NCBI RefSeq assembly: GCF_014897585.1
Contig: NZ_JABUXW010000033.1
Span: forward strand, 1 to 38,227
Origin: Brachybacterium tyrofermentans
GTDB lineage: Bacteria > Actinomycetota > Actinomycetes > Actinomycetales > Dermabacteraceae
Direction: 5' to 3'
DNA: 38,227 nucleotides
Positions 7,794 to 16,184 of the stretch are shown here, piece after piece; the first letter of the stretch is position 1; every line of letters begins with the position of its first letter. The notes under the pieces were generated by a model. The model was not told where the DNA came from. It was given only the letters and a program-made list of their open reading frames with translations, and made no database searches. A program made the position numbers and the translations under genes.

Positions 7794-9296
7794 TCAGGCG
7801 GTGGCGGGCTGCTTCTCGCGGTCCGAGTCCGTGTCTGAGCCCGCGTCAGCAGGTGCCTCCGCGTCGGCTCCGTCGTGAGCGTCCTGAGCGTCCTGCCCAT
7901 CCCGCGCGTCCTGCGCCTCCTCGGCCTGGATGGCCTGGAAGGAGGTGCGTCGGGCGTCGTCGTATGCCGGCTGATCGAGGATCTTCTCGCGCTTGGCGAC
8001 GATCACGGCGACCAGGGACTGGCCGGTGACGTTCAGGGCGGTGCGGCCCATGTCGAGGATCGGGTCGATCGCGAGCAGCAGGCCCACGCCCTCGAGCGGG
8101 AGGCCCAGGGTGGACAGGGTCAGCGTGAGCATCACGGTCGCGCCGGTCATGCCGGCGGTCGCGGCCGAGCCCAGCACGGAGACCAGCACGATCAGCAGGT
8201 AGTCGGTGACGCCGAGCGGCACACCGTAGAAGTTCGCGACGAAGATCGCGGCCAGGGCCGGGTAGATCGCGGCGCAGCCGTCCATCTTCGTGGTCGCGCC
8301 CAGCGGCACGGCGAAGCTCGCGTAGTGGCGCGGCACGCCCATGCGCTCGGTGACGGACTGCGTCATCGGCATGGTGCCCAGCGAGGAGCGGGAGACGAAG
8401 CCGAGCGAGGTCGCGGGCCACACACCGCGGAAGAAGGAGCCGATCGAGAGGCCGTTGAGCTTCAGGAGCACCGGGTAGACGACCAGCAGCACGAGGAAGA
8501 GGCCGATGTACACGTCGGCGACGAAGACGCCGAGCTGACCGATCGCGTTCCAGCCGTAGCTGGCCACCGCGTTTCCGAGCAGGCCGACGGTGCCGATCGG
8601 GGCGAGGCGGATGACCCACCACAGCAGTTTCTGGACGATCTCCAGCGCGGAGCCGGTGACCTTCAGGAAGGGCTCGGCCTTCTCGCCGACGGAGAGCACC
8701 GCGATGCCCACGGCGATCGAGATGACCAGGATCTGCAGGGCGTTGAAGCTCAGCGAGACGGTGCCGTCGTCCCCGGCGCTGCCCTCGATGCCCAGGAAGT
8801 TCGTGGGGACGAGGCCGGTGAGGAAGTCCATCCAGCCGCCCTGGGTGTCCGAGGCCTGGGCGGCGTCCGCCGAGACGCCGGAGTTCGCGCCGGGGGAGGT
8901 CACGGCGCCGAGCGCGATACCGATCGACACGGCGATCAGCGACGTGATGGCGAACCAGAGCAGGGTCTTCCCGGCGAGCCGGGCGGCGTTGGTGACGCCG
9001 CGCAGGTTGGCGATCGAGGTGATGATCGCGAGGAAGATCAGCGGCGGGACCAGCGCTTTCAGCAGCGTCACGAAGATCGTGCCGATGGTGTTCAGCGCGG
9101 TGGTCAGCCAGTTCGCGCCGTCCGGGTTGGCGTCCGTGGCGGTGACGGGGCCGATCTGGGCCGCGACGAGGCCGAGGACCACGCCGAGGACGAGTCCGAT
9201 CAGGACCTGCCAGCCGAAGGGGATGCGGACGATCGCGCGCAGCGGGTTGCGCGTGCGCCGCGGTGTCGTGGGGGAGGAGGTGGTGGATGTGCTCAC
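7794..9296 (-). CDS. Dicarboxylate/amino acid:cation symporter (DAACS family)
   Basis: A 500-residue secondary transporter for acidic amino acids or C4-dicarboxylates with H+ or Na+. About eight hydrophobic helices are present, plus the two re-entrant hairpin signatures: SRSSLGTMP at about residues 301-309 (serine-rich HP1) and, after GATTKMDGCA, the substrate/cation site DPILDMGRTALNVTGQ at about 409-424. The family more often has NMDG and DRxRTxxNVxGD here, so ligand choice may differ. The C-terminal 50 residues form a soluble, very acidic Asp/Ala/Gln-rich tail with repeated QDAxDG units, unusual for the family. The start is GTG at 9296 with no Shine-Dalgarno; TTGAAC and TAACGT spaced by 17 nt lie just before it, so it may be leaderless. 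It lies 67 bp downstream of the VOC gene on the same strand. Confidence 0.92.
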   Translation of the reverse strand: MSTSTTSSPTTPRRTRNPLRAIVRIPFGWQVLIGLVLGVVLGLVAAQIGPVTATDANPDGANWLTTALNTIGTIFVTLLKALVPPLIFLAIITSIANLRGVTNAARLAGKTLLWFAITSLIAVSIGIALGAVTSPGANSGVSADAAQASDTQGGWMDFLTGLVPTNFLGIEGSAGDDGTVSLSFNALQILVISIAVGIAVLSVGEKAEPFLKVTGSALEIVQKLLWWVIRLAPIGTVGLLGNAVASYGWNAIGQLGVFVADVYIGLFLVLLVVYPVLLKLNGLSIGSFFRGVWPATSLGFVSRSSLGTMPMTQSVTERMGVPRHYASFAVPLGATTKMDGCAAIYPALAAIFVANFYGVPLGVTDYLLIVLVSVLGSAATAGMTGATVMLTLTLSTLGLPLEGVGLLLAIDPILDMGRTALNVTGQSLVAVIVAKREKILDQPAYDDARRTSFQAIQAEEAQDARDGQDAQDAHDGADAEAPADAGSDTDSDREKQPATA

Positions 9297-9304
9297 GGCA
9301 GGCG

Positions 9305-9333
9305 ACGTTACGCGGACCTCGTCACGAGTTCAA
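9305..9333 (-). promoter_or_regulatory. Candidate promoter of the DAACS symporter
   Basis: On the minus strand TTGAAC (9333-9328), a 17-nt spacer and TAACGT (9310-9305) end 8 nt before the GTG start. The surrounding 45 bp are locally AT-rich. Confidence 0.45.
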
Positions 9334-9363
9334 TCAAAACGCTATGCGATCACATTAGGAGAA

Positions 9364-9846
9364 CTAGGGGGTTTCGGGGAAGTCATCGGCGTTCCCGTCG
9401 GTCCTCGCCTCAGCAGGTGCATCGGCGGCACTTGCGTCGTCGCGCGGTGACGCCATCGCGGCCCGCTCGGCGTCGGACGTCAGCACGCAGAACTGGTTGC
9501 CCTCGGGATCCGCCATGGTCAGCCATCCCGACCCCGGGCCGTACTGGTCGCGGTGATCGGCGACCGCGACCGCTCCCTGCTGCTCGAGCCAGAGGATCTC
9601 CTGCTCCTGCGTGCGCTCGCGAGGGCGCACATCGAGGTGGATCCGCTTGGACGGCAGCTCGTCGTCGGGGATCTCGAGGAACAGCAGCGTGTGCCCGGTC
9701 TCGGGATCGTGGATCGCGCACTCCTCGTGCCCGGGCAGGTTCGGATCCTCCGGGTCCATCGCGTATTCGAGGATGCGGAGCCACCACTGGGACAGGGCGA
9801 AGGCGTCGTGGCAGTCGATGCTGGTGTGGGAGTGGCGGACGCTCAT
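9364..9846 (-). CDS. VOC (glyoxalase-like) family protein
   Basis: 160 residues. Residues 1-125 form a single glyoxalase/bleomycin-resistance-like (VOC) domain of the Glyoxalase_6 type: SHTSIDCHDAFALSQWW at the start, RIHLDVRPRERTQEQE in the middle and GWLTMADPEGNQFCVL at the end. The His, Glu and Asp positions that may bind metal are kept in these strands. The last 35 residues are a low-complexity Ala/Asp-rich tail. The ATG at 9846 is where the domain starts; the open frame continues upstream without similarity and the Shine-Dalgarno is weak. Substrate unknown. The gene lies directly upstream of the symporter on the same strand and diverges from the acidic membrane protein gene. Confidence 0.88.
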   Translation of the reverse strand: MSVRHSHTSIDCHDAFALSQWWLRILEYAMDPEDPNLPGHEECAIHDPETGHTLLFLEIPDDELPSKRIHLDVRPRERTQEQEILWLEQQGAVAVADHRDQYGPGSGWLTMADPEGNQFCVLTSDAERAAMASPRDDASAADAPAEARTDGNADDFPETP

Positions 9847-10083
9847 GAGAAGAGTCTTCGGGAGCGCCGGTCGCAGGTCAACGGAATTGCCGCTGCGCGC
9901 TGTCGGTCGCGAGAAGTCGTGTTCATGGGGTCGTGCTTCCGGAGGCGTGCTCAGGCGTCGTGCTCGCGGCGCCGTGCCAGCAGTCTCGTCCTCACGGTCT
10001 CGTCCGTTCGGCTGATGCTGACGTGGCCGGTCACAGACCTGCGGACGATGCATGCGGGGGCGGGCTGCTGACATCGTGGGGAC

Positions 10084-11679
10084 ATGGACGAGCGACCTTC
10101 AGTGCATGACCCCGCTGTGCGTGACCCCACTGCACGCGACTCCGCCGCGCCGGCCGACGACGAGACGGCCCGCGCCGTCGTCGGCCCGCGCTCTGACGTC
10201 GAGGAAGATGCCGAAGAAGATTCCGAGGAGAACGCCGAGGACGAAGGCACCGAGGGCGACGTGGAGAAGCCCTTCGGCGCGCAGGAGCCCACCCGGTTCG
10301 CGTCGGACGTCGAGTACCGCGGCCGCGCCGACGGCCACGACTACCTGGTGCGCGTGCGCCACCGGCTCCTCGACTCATCCTTCACGGTGGTCATCGACGG
10401 CGTCGAGCACGATCCGGCCGCGGAGGAGAAAGCACGGAAAGCGGCCCTGAAGGCGCACCAGAAGTCGGCGCAGGAGGATGAGAAGGAGGCGGCCGCGCAG
10501 GAAGCTGAGCGGTCGGCGCAGCAGGACGCCGAGGAGGAGACAGGGACCGACGTCGACCCTCGCTCTGAGGCCGATGCGCGCGCCGACGCCGACACCGACG
10601 CTGACTCCGGGTCCGACGCAGGCTCCGATGCCCTGCAGTTCCGCCTCGAGGAGAGTTTCACCGTGGTGCGCTGCACGGTGCGTCGCCGAGTCATGGACGA
10701 CGACGACGCCGCCGACGAACGCGACGACGCCGCCGACGGGGACGGCGCCCAGACCGGCGCCGACGGCGACGACGGACGCGGTGACGAGGACGACCGAGAG
10801 GTTCCAGGCTTCACGGATGCCGAGGTGATCTCGGTGCACACCGCCGGGCTCGGCGGCGCCGGTGAGGTCGATGTGCGCCACGGTCTGGACAAGACGTTGC
10901 TCGTGCCCGCCGAGGACAGCCCGTCGGCCGTGCGCGATGAGAAGCGCATCGCGCATCCCGTCCGCTACGCAATGCTCTCCGCGCTGGCGAAGGCCGCCGG
11001 CTTCCTGATCCCGCTGCTCGGTGTCGGCGGCCTGTTCAGCGGCCTGTTCGATCCGGTGCAGGAGTGGGTGGAGGCCCGGGTGCGGCCCGTCGTCGACGCG
11101 ATCTCCGAGGCCACCGAGCCTGTCCGCACCTGGTTCGGCGAGCTGGTGCGTCCGGTCGTGGAGTTCTTCGACGCGCTGTTCGCGCCGATCAGGTCGGCGA
11201 TCGCCGCCGTGCTCCGCCCCATCGGGGAGGCCTGGAACTGGCTGACGGATCTGCTGTTCGGGTGGATCCCGGACTTCTCGCTGCCGTTCTCCGTGCCCGA
11301 GTGGGTCGTGGACGCCGCCCTCCCGGTGATCGTGGTGCTGATCGCGTTCCTGGTGACCTTCGGGAGCCTGCGCCATCGCCGCGAGAAGCTCGATGCGACG
11401 CGGGCCGCCACGCAGGCGCACGCCGGGAAGACCGCCGACGACGACGGGCCCGTGGAGGTCGGGGACACGGCAGACGGCACGGTGACCGCAGGCGCCCGGG
11501 CGACGGAGGACGGCGGGAGGACCCCGTGCACCGCGGGCGCGAGCACGCAGGAGACCACGAGCACACGCGAGAGCATGCAGGAGAACACGCAGGACACCGC
11601 GCAGGAGAACGGGGCTGATCGAGGAGATCCGACGCCCTCGGACCGGTCCTCCACAGAACCTGCTCGTCCCCAACGGTGA
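10084..11679 (+). CDS. Unrecognised acidic protein with two membrane segments
   Basis: 531 residues; I do not recognise the family. Residues 1-65 are highly acidic (long Glu/Asp runs). Residues about 75-105 (YRGRADGHDYLVRVRHRLL then SSFTVVIDGVEHDP) look like a small beta-rich unit, with a possible second copy near 180-200 (LEESFTVVRCTVRRRV) and a third strand group near 240-275 (VISVHTAGLGGAGEVDV). Charged Ala/Glu and Asp/Ala low-complexity linkers separate them. A hydrophobic helix lies at about 297-320, then an amphipathic stretch with repeated PVxxF/VRPV motifs to 395, and a second helix at about 408-428. The C-terminus is polar with repeated QExTQxT units. The gene stops 32 nt before dnaX on the same strand. 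The third-position GC pattern supports coding. A membrane-anchored scaffold is only a guess. Confidence 0.7.
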   Translation: MDERPSVHDPAVRDPTARDSAAPADDETARAVVGPRSDVEEDAEEDSEENAEDEGTEGDVEKPFGAQEPTRFASDVEYRGRADGHDYLVRVRHRLLDSSFTVVIDGVEHDPAAEEKARKAALKAHQKSAQEDEKEAAAQEAERSAQQDAEEETGTDVDPRSEADARADADTDADSGSDAGSDALQFRLEESFTVVRCTVRRRVMDDDDAADERDDAADGDGAQTGADGDDGRGDEDDREVPGFTDAEVISVHTAGLGGAGEVDVRHGLDKTLLVPAEDSPSAVRDEKRIAHPVRYAMLSALAKAAGFLIPLLGVGGLFSGLFDPVQEWVEARVRPVVDAISEATEPVRTWFGELVRPVVEFFDALFAPIRSAIAAVLRPIGEAWNWLTDLLFGWIPDFSLPFSVPEWVVDAALPVIVVLIAFLVTFGSLRHRREKLDATRAATQAHAGKTADDDGPVEVGDTADGTVTAGARATEDGGRTPCTAGASTQETTSTRESMQENTQDTAQENGADRGDPTPSDRSSTEPARPQR

Positions 11680-11699
11680 GGAAGGTCGGGCGCCTCAAC

Positions 11700-11705
11700 T
11701 AGCCT
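11700..11705 (+). promoter_or_regulatory. -10 box of a probable leaderless dnaX promoter
   Basis: TAGCCT ends 6 nt before the GTG at 11712, so the transcript would begin at the start codon. The -35 region overlaps the stop codon of the preceding gene and shows no consensus. Confidence 0.5.
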
Positions 11706-11711
11706 GTACCG

Positions 11712-14700
11712 GTGGCCACAGCTCTGTACCGTCGTTATCGTCCCGAGTCCTTCGCCGAGGTGATCGGCCAGGACCACGTCACCACGCCCTTGCAGCGTGC
11801 GCTGCGCGCGGGCCGGATCGGTCACGCCTACCTGTTCTCCGGGCCGCGAGGCTGCGGCAAGACGACCTCGGCGCGCATCCTCGCGCGCTGCCTGAACTGC
11901 GCGGAAGGTCCCACGGACATCCCGTGCGGTCAGTGCGATTCCTGCCGCGACCTCGCCAACGGCGGCGCTGGCAGCCTCGACGTGGTCGAGATCGACGCCG
12001 CGAGCCACGGTGGTGTGGACGATGCTCGCGAGCTGCGGGAGCGCGCCTCCTTCGCGCCCGTGCGCGACCGCTACAAGGTGTTCATCATCGACGAGGCCCA
12101 CATGGTGACCTCGGCCGGGTTCAACGCCCTGCTGAAGCTGGTGGAGGAGCCGCCGGACCACGTGAAGTTCGTCTTCGCGACCACCGAGCCGGACAAGGTC
12201 ATCGGCACCATCCGCTCGCGCACCCACCACTACCCCTTCCGGCTGATCCCGCCGCAGGTGCTGGGCCCGTACCTCGAGGAGGTCTGCGTCGCCGAGGGCG
12301 TGAACGTCGGCGAGGGCGTGATGCCGCTGGTGGTGCGCGCAGGAGGCGGGTCCGCCCGTGACTCCATGTCGGTGCTGGACCAGCTCATGGCCGGCGCCGG
12401 CGAGGACGGTCTGGACTTCCCGACCGCGATCGCCCTGCTCGGCTTCACGGACACCGCGCTGCTGGACAGCGCCATCACGGCGGTCGCCGAGCGGGACGCC
12501 GGCGCGCTGTATGCCGCGGTCGAGCACGTGCTGGCGACCGGCCACGAGCCGCGCCGGTTCGTCGAGGACCTGCTCGAGCGCATGCGTGATCTGATCATCC
12601 TGGCGGCCGTCCCCGACCGCGGCCAGGATCTGCTGCCGCAGGTCCCTGCCGATGAGCTCGAGCGCATGGTCGGCCAGGCCGGCCGCTTCGAACCGGCGGA
12701 TCTCTCGCAGTGCGGCGACCTGGTCCACGAGACGCTCTCCACGATGAGTGGGGCGACGTCGCCGCGACTGCACCTCGAGCTGCTCGCGGCGCGTCTGGTG
12801 CTGCGCGACGAGCGTGCCGCGCTGGCTGCCGCGGGCGACGGCAGCGCCCCGGCCGGGCGGAACCAGCCGGCTGGTGGGCAGCCGCTCGCGGGAGGTCGGC
12901 AGGGAGCGCCGGGTCGCGGCGCGCAGGCTCCCAGTGCAGGTGCGGGTGCTGCCGTCGGCGGCTCCTCCGGGCGCGAGGAGGCTCGACGCATCGCGCAGGA
13001 GAAGGCCGAATCCGCACGACAGTCTCGCGGCGGGCGCACGCCGGCCCCGTCGACGGAACGCCAGGGCCAGCCCCAGGCGCCCGACGGCCGGGCTGACGCC
13101 GCGACGTCCTCGCAGGGTTGGGACACTCCGGTGTCGCGCCCGGGAGGTGGCCCGTTGGAGCCGGGATCCGCCCCGCAGGCAGCTGCCCCGCAGGGCGCTT
13201 CCCCGCAGGGCGGCGCTCCGCAGGGCGGTCCGCAGAGCGGCGCCGCGCAGGAGCAGCCACCGGCCCCCCAGCAGACCGAGCAGCAGGCGGCCTCACAGCA
13301 GGCCGCGCCGCAGCACGCTGCCCCGCAGGCATCCGCCCCGCAGAGCGCTCCCGCCCCCGCTGCACCGGACGCCGGAGGAGCGCAGGGACTGAACGCGGAT
13401 GCCGTGCGCGAGCACTGGTCCGCGATCCTCGACGAGCTCGCGCAGATCCGTCGTCCCAGCTGGGCGCTCGTCGGGCAGAACGGGCACGTGCACGGTTCCC
13501 AGGGCTCGACGCTCCTCATCGGGTTCCGCACCGAAGGCCTGGTCGCAGCGTTCCACCGGGGCACGGCAGCAGAGAACCTGGCCGATGCCGTGCGCCGGAT
13601 CATGCACGTCGAGATCTCGGTCGACGCTGTCGTCGGAGAGGATCCGGGTCCCGGTGGCTCAGGGCCGGGTTCCTCAGGACCGGGCTCCTCCGGACCGGGA
13701 TCGGCAGGACCAGGCTCGTCGGGACCAGGGACGTCCGGACCGGGTTCCTCGGGACTGGGGTCGTCGGGACCGGGGTCGTCGGGCCCCGGGGGCACGGCGG
13801 GCGGTGCTCCCCGCGGAGCCGGCGGCCCCCAGGACGGTGCTGGTCAGCAGGCTCCTAGCGGGTCGGGACAGTCCGGCTCGTGGGAGCAGGCCGTCGGACA
13901 GGACGGCTCGGGTGGCGGCGATGACGGTCGCGGCGCCGCAGGGCAGGGTGGTGCCGCTCCGAGCAGCGCGCCTGTTCCGTGGGGCGACGCCGTGGCCCAG
14001 ATGGCACCGCCGGCCGGGGGAGCCGCCACGGCAGCCTCTGCGGCTCCCACCGCGGCTCCTGCCGCGGTGCCGGAGGGCCCCGGCTCCGCCCCGTCCTCCG
14101 CTTCGGCACCCTCGGCTGCTGCCGCGCCGTCAGCCCCCACAGCCCCTGGTGGTGCGCCGGCGCCCGGTGGGCAGGCCCCGTCGGAGGAACCGCCCGCCTC
14201 GGCCGGCCAGCGCGCCGCAGATCGCGCGATGCAGGCCGCCGCACGAGCCTCGCGCGGGCGCGCGACCGCCCCCGGCGGTGCAGACCGTGTCGAGGAGTTC
14301 GCCCCGGAACCCGATGATCCGTACCCGCCGGATCCCGAGGATTCCTACCCGCCCGACGACTACTCAGCGCAGAGCGCACCGGTCGCTCGCCACGGGGGTG
14401 GCCCGCAGTCTCCGGCCTCGTCGCCGGGGCGCACCCCGCGCTGGTCCGATGCGCTTCAGCCCGGCACCGGAAGCTCGGCCCCGGCTCCGCAGGCAACCTC
14501 CGCAGGGTCAGCCTCCGAATCAGCCCCTGCTCCGTCCGCGGGCACCGCTGATGCCGGCGAGATCCCCGTCGTCGACGACGACGGCCGCGACTCCCTGCCC
14601 GCCGACGAGCCCCGGACCTTCGGGCAGAACGCCCTGAAGCAGGCCATCGCGGAAGGCCGGGTCGTCCATTCACGAGTCCCCCGTCCCGACGCGACACCGG

Positions 14701-15350
14701 ACGCACCGGCGAGCAGCACGGATCCGATCGACCCCCCGAACGGCCCCGACCAAGGGCTGGGCGGCACGTCCGGCCAGGAACAGGGGGAGGGACTCGCCGA
14801 CTCCGCGGAGAGCGCGGTGGGTGGCCAGGCGCCCGAGGCACCCTCCGAGCAGCCTGCCTCCGCTGACTCGGCCTCCGAGTCCGCCTCCGGATCGGCCACT
14901 GCGCGCGCGGCCGCCTCCTGGGGCACGGCGACGGTCGCCGTTCCAGGCTCCGGGCAGTCCGGACCGTCCGGGCAGGACTCTTCTGGCCCGCACTTCTCGG
15001 GTCAGGACTCCTCCGGCAAGAACTCCACAGGTCAGGGCGGTCCGTCGGCGATTCCGACGGACGCAGTCCAGACCGGCACCGCCCCGACCGGCGCCGCTCC
15101 GGCCGGCGCACCTGCCCGTAGCGGTGCGGCGCTGGTCCGCGAAGCAGCACAGGCCTCTCGCACAGCAGGGCTGCGCACCCGGGGGCACCAGGGAGGCCCC
15201 GAGGAGCCCCCGGTCGACGCCGATCCGACCGGCGGCGCGACGCGCGACGACGACGATGCCGTGGTCTCGAAGCGCAACGGCCGCGAGGTCATCGAGACCA
15301 TCCTCGGCGGCAAGGTGCTCGAGGTCATCGACGAGACCGACAGGTACTGA
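11712..15350 (+). CDS. dnaX: DNA polymerase III subunit tau (clamp loader)
   Basis: Clamp-loader ATPase of the replisome. 1212 residues. The N-terminal 370 are canonical: Walker A GPRGCGKT at 44-51, zinc cysteines C63, C72, C75 and C78, Walker B/DEAH at 127-130 (IIDEAHM), and the sensor/SRC-type region IGTIRSRTHHYPFRL with Thr in place of Cys. Residues about 560-645 (LNADAVREHWSAILDELAQI onwards) are the tau C-terminal-type domain. Gln/Pro/Ala-rich sequence fills 375-555. A Gly/Pro/Ser-rich, then acidic low-complexity region fills 650-1180, including eight GPGSS-type units at 651-690. The extreme C-terminus (GREVIETILGGKVLEVIDE) is ordered again and resembles the conserved end of actinobacterial DnaX. 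No A-rich slippery site for a gamma product is seen. Start GTG at 11712, leaderless style. Confidence 0.97.
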   Translation: MATALYRRYRPESFAEVIGQDHVTTPLQRALRAGRIGHAYLFSGPRGCGKTTSARILARCLNCAEGPTDIPCGQCDSCRDLANGGAGSLDVVEIDAASHGGVDDARELRERASFAPVRDRYKVFIIDEAHMVTSAGFNALLKLVEEPPDHVKFVFATTEPDKVIGTIRSRTHHYPFRLIPPQVLGPYLEEVCVAEGVNVGEGVMPLVVRAGGGSARDSMSVLDQLMAGAGEDGLDFPTAIALLGFTDTALLDSAITAVAERDAGALYAAVEHVLATGHEPRRFVEDLLERMRDLIILAAVPDRGQDLLPQVPADELERMVGQAGRFEPADLSQCGDLVHETLSTMSGATSPRLHLELLAARLVLRDERAALAAAGDGSAPAGRNQPAGGQPLAGGRQGAPGRGAQAPSAGAGAAVGGSSGREEARRIAQEKAESARQSRGGRTPAPSTERQGQPQAPDGRADAATSSQGWDTPVSRPGGGPLEPGSAPQAAAPQGASPQGGAPQGGPQSGAAQEQPPAPQQTEQQAASQQAAPQHAAPQASAPQSAPAPAAPDAGGAQGLNADAVREHWSAILDELAQIRRPSWALVGQNGHVHGSQGSTLLIGFRTEGLVAAFHRGTAAENLADAVRRIMHVEISVDAVVGEDPGPGGSGPGSSGPGSSGPGSAGPGSSGPGTSGPGSSGLGSSGPGSSGPGGTAGGAPRGAGGPQDGAGQQAPSGSGQSGSWEQAVGQDGSGGGDDGRGAAGQGGAAPSSAPVPWGDAVAQMAPPAGGAATAASAAPTAAPAAVPEGPGSAPSSASAPSAAAAPSAPTAPGGAPAPGGQAPSEEPPASAGQRAADRAMQAAARASRGRATAPGGADRVEEFAPEPDDPYPPDPEDSYPPDDYSAQSAPVARHGGGPQSPASSPGRTPRWSDALQPGTGSSAPAPQATSAGSASESAPAPSAGTADAGEIPVVDDDGRDSLPADEPRTFGQNALKQAIAEGRVVHSRVPRPDATPDAPASSTDPIDPPNGPDQGLGGTSGQEQGEGLADSAESAVGGQAPEAPSEQPASADSASESASGSATARAAASWGTATVAVPGSGQSGPSGQDSSGPHFSGQDSSGKNSTGQGGPSAIPTDAVQTGTAPTGAAPAGAPARSGAALVREAAQASRTAGLRTRGHQGGPEEPPVDADPTGGATRDDDDAVVSKRNGREVIETILGGKVLEVIDETDRY
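13662..13781 (+). repeat. 15-bp tandem repeat in dnaX (eight units)
   Basis: Eight consecutive 15-bp units of the form GGACCGGGNTCSTCN encode Gly-Pro-Gly-Ser-Ser variants (residues 651-690). Units differ mostly at silent positions. Length changes by whole units would keep the frame. Confidence 0.85.
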
Positions 15351-15366
15351 CCCCTCGCCTGACCTG

Positions 15367-15449
15367 GGTCGCGAAGGATCAGCGCGTGGGCCGCAACGGA
15401 TCTGCACGCGGGCAGCGACGGACCAGCCCGTCGGTCGCGAAGGATCAGT
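15367..15449. repeat. 15-bp direct repeat in the dnaX / GyrI-like convergent gap
   Basis: GTCGCGAAGGATCAG occurs just after 15367 and again near 15433; the second copy overlaps the stop codon of the minus-strand gene. No hairpin terminator is seen in this 94-bp gap. Confidence 0.5.
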
Positions 15450-15975
15450 CCGAGCGCGGCTCGAGCAGGCTGAACAGATCCGTGCGCAGGGACGAGGGGT
15501 TCGTGCCGGGCGTCGGCGGGGTCACGTAGAACTCCCAGAACGGGTACGTCATCTGCTCCTCGGACTCGCCGATCTCCTCGGTGAACGCACCCCAGCTCTC
15601 CGCCAGCGCTCCGTACCCGCCCACGTGGCTGACCCATGCCACGCGCCCGGCAGGCAGCGCCGAGGCGATGACCTCGTAGCCGCTGGCCAGAGTGATCGGC
15701 TCGGTGAGGGGAGCGTCGACCGGGAACCCGACCTCGACATCCGCGGTCGAGACCGGCGCCCGGTGGTGCAGCGCGAAAGCCGGCCCGATCGGGTGGATCC
15801 CTGCGTCCTCCAGGGCCGCGCTGAGGTGGGTGAAGGTGCCGTCCATCAAGGACGACATCTGGTACATCGGGAAGTCACGCTGGGACACCACCGCAGTGGG
15901 TATCTCCGGGGCGTCAGTCACCCGGCATGCGGTGGCCGGCTCGGCGGAGTCATAGGGATGCGGCAACGACGACAT
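15445..15975 (-). CDS. GyrI-like / AraC effector-binding domain protein
   Basis: A 176-residue stand-alone small-molecule binding domain of the GyrI/SOUL-like fold (AraC E-bind family). Seen: SQRDFPMYQMSSLMDGTF at about residues 31-48, a central PVDAPL strand, the YEVIASALPAGRVAWVSHVG core, and the typical end FWEFYVTPPTPGTNPSSLRT with its conserved acidic residue. There is no DNA-binding domain, so it is not itself a regulator in the AraC sense; homologues bind hydrophobic or cationic ligands or hydrolyse some toxic compounds (family knowledge). The ATG at 15975 has AGGAC about 9 nt upstream. It is convergent with dnaX and downstream of the GH125 gene on the same strand, with a 209-bp gap that holds interleaved inverted repeats. 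Ligand unknown. Confidence 0.85.
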   Translation of the reverse strand: MSSLPHPYDSAEPATACRVTDAPEIPTAVVSQRDFPMYQMSSLMDGTFTHLSAALEDAGIHPIGPAFALHHRAPVSTADVEVGFPVDAPLTEPITLASGYEVIASALPAGRVAWVSHVGGYGALAESWGAFTEEIGESEEQMTYPFWEFYVTPPTPGTNPSSLRTDLFSLLEPRSD

Positions 15976-16025
15976 CGTGCAAAGTCCTGTTCAGAGTCGC
16001 GAACGGGCCGTGCATGATGCGACGG

Positions 16026-16073
16026 CCCGGGCTCGACCGTACCCCTCCAGCCCGGGTCTGACCAGTACGGTCG
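16026..16073. promoter_or_regulatory. Two interleaved inverted repeats upstream of the GyrI-like gene
   Basis: CCCGGGCT (16026-16033) pairs with AGCCCGGG (16049-16056). CGACCGTAC (16034-16042) pairs with GTACGGTCG (16065-16073). The arms alternate, so the two hairpins are largely mutually exclusive in RNA. They lie 51-98 nt upstream of the minus-strand ATG at 15975, and 112-159 nt downstream of the GH125 stop. Confidence 0.45.
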
Positions 16074-16184
16074 CTGTGCGTCTGCCGTGCAGGTCCGGCT
16101 GGCGGGCCCGCCGTCCAGATCCCGCAGCTGCGCCGGCCATCCAGGGTCCGCCGCGGGGCCCGACGGCAGGCTAGGGTCGACCCG

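Noticed and set aside
7875..9848. A 657-codon plus-strand frame across the symporter and VOC genes
   Set aside because: It runs antisense to two recognised genes and has no family motif.
11712..13400. Possible programmed frameshift making a gamma form of DnaX
   Set aside because: I found no A- or T-rich slippery run; the low-complexity region follows directly in frame.
15445..15975. The protein after dnaX as a SUFU-type or AraC transcription factor
   Set aside because: The C-terminal FYVTPPTPGTNP-type motif fits the GyrI-like effector domain and there is no helix-turn-helix.
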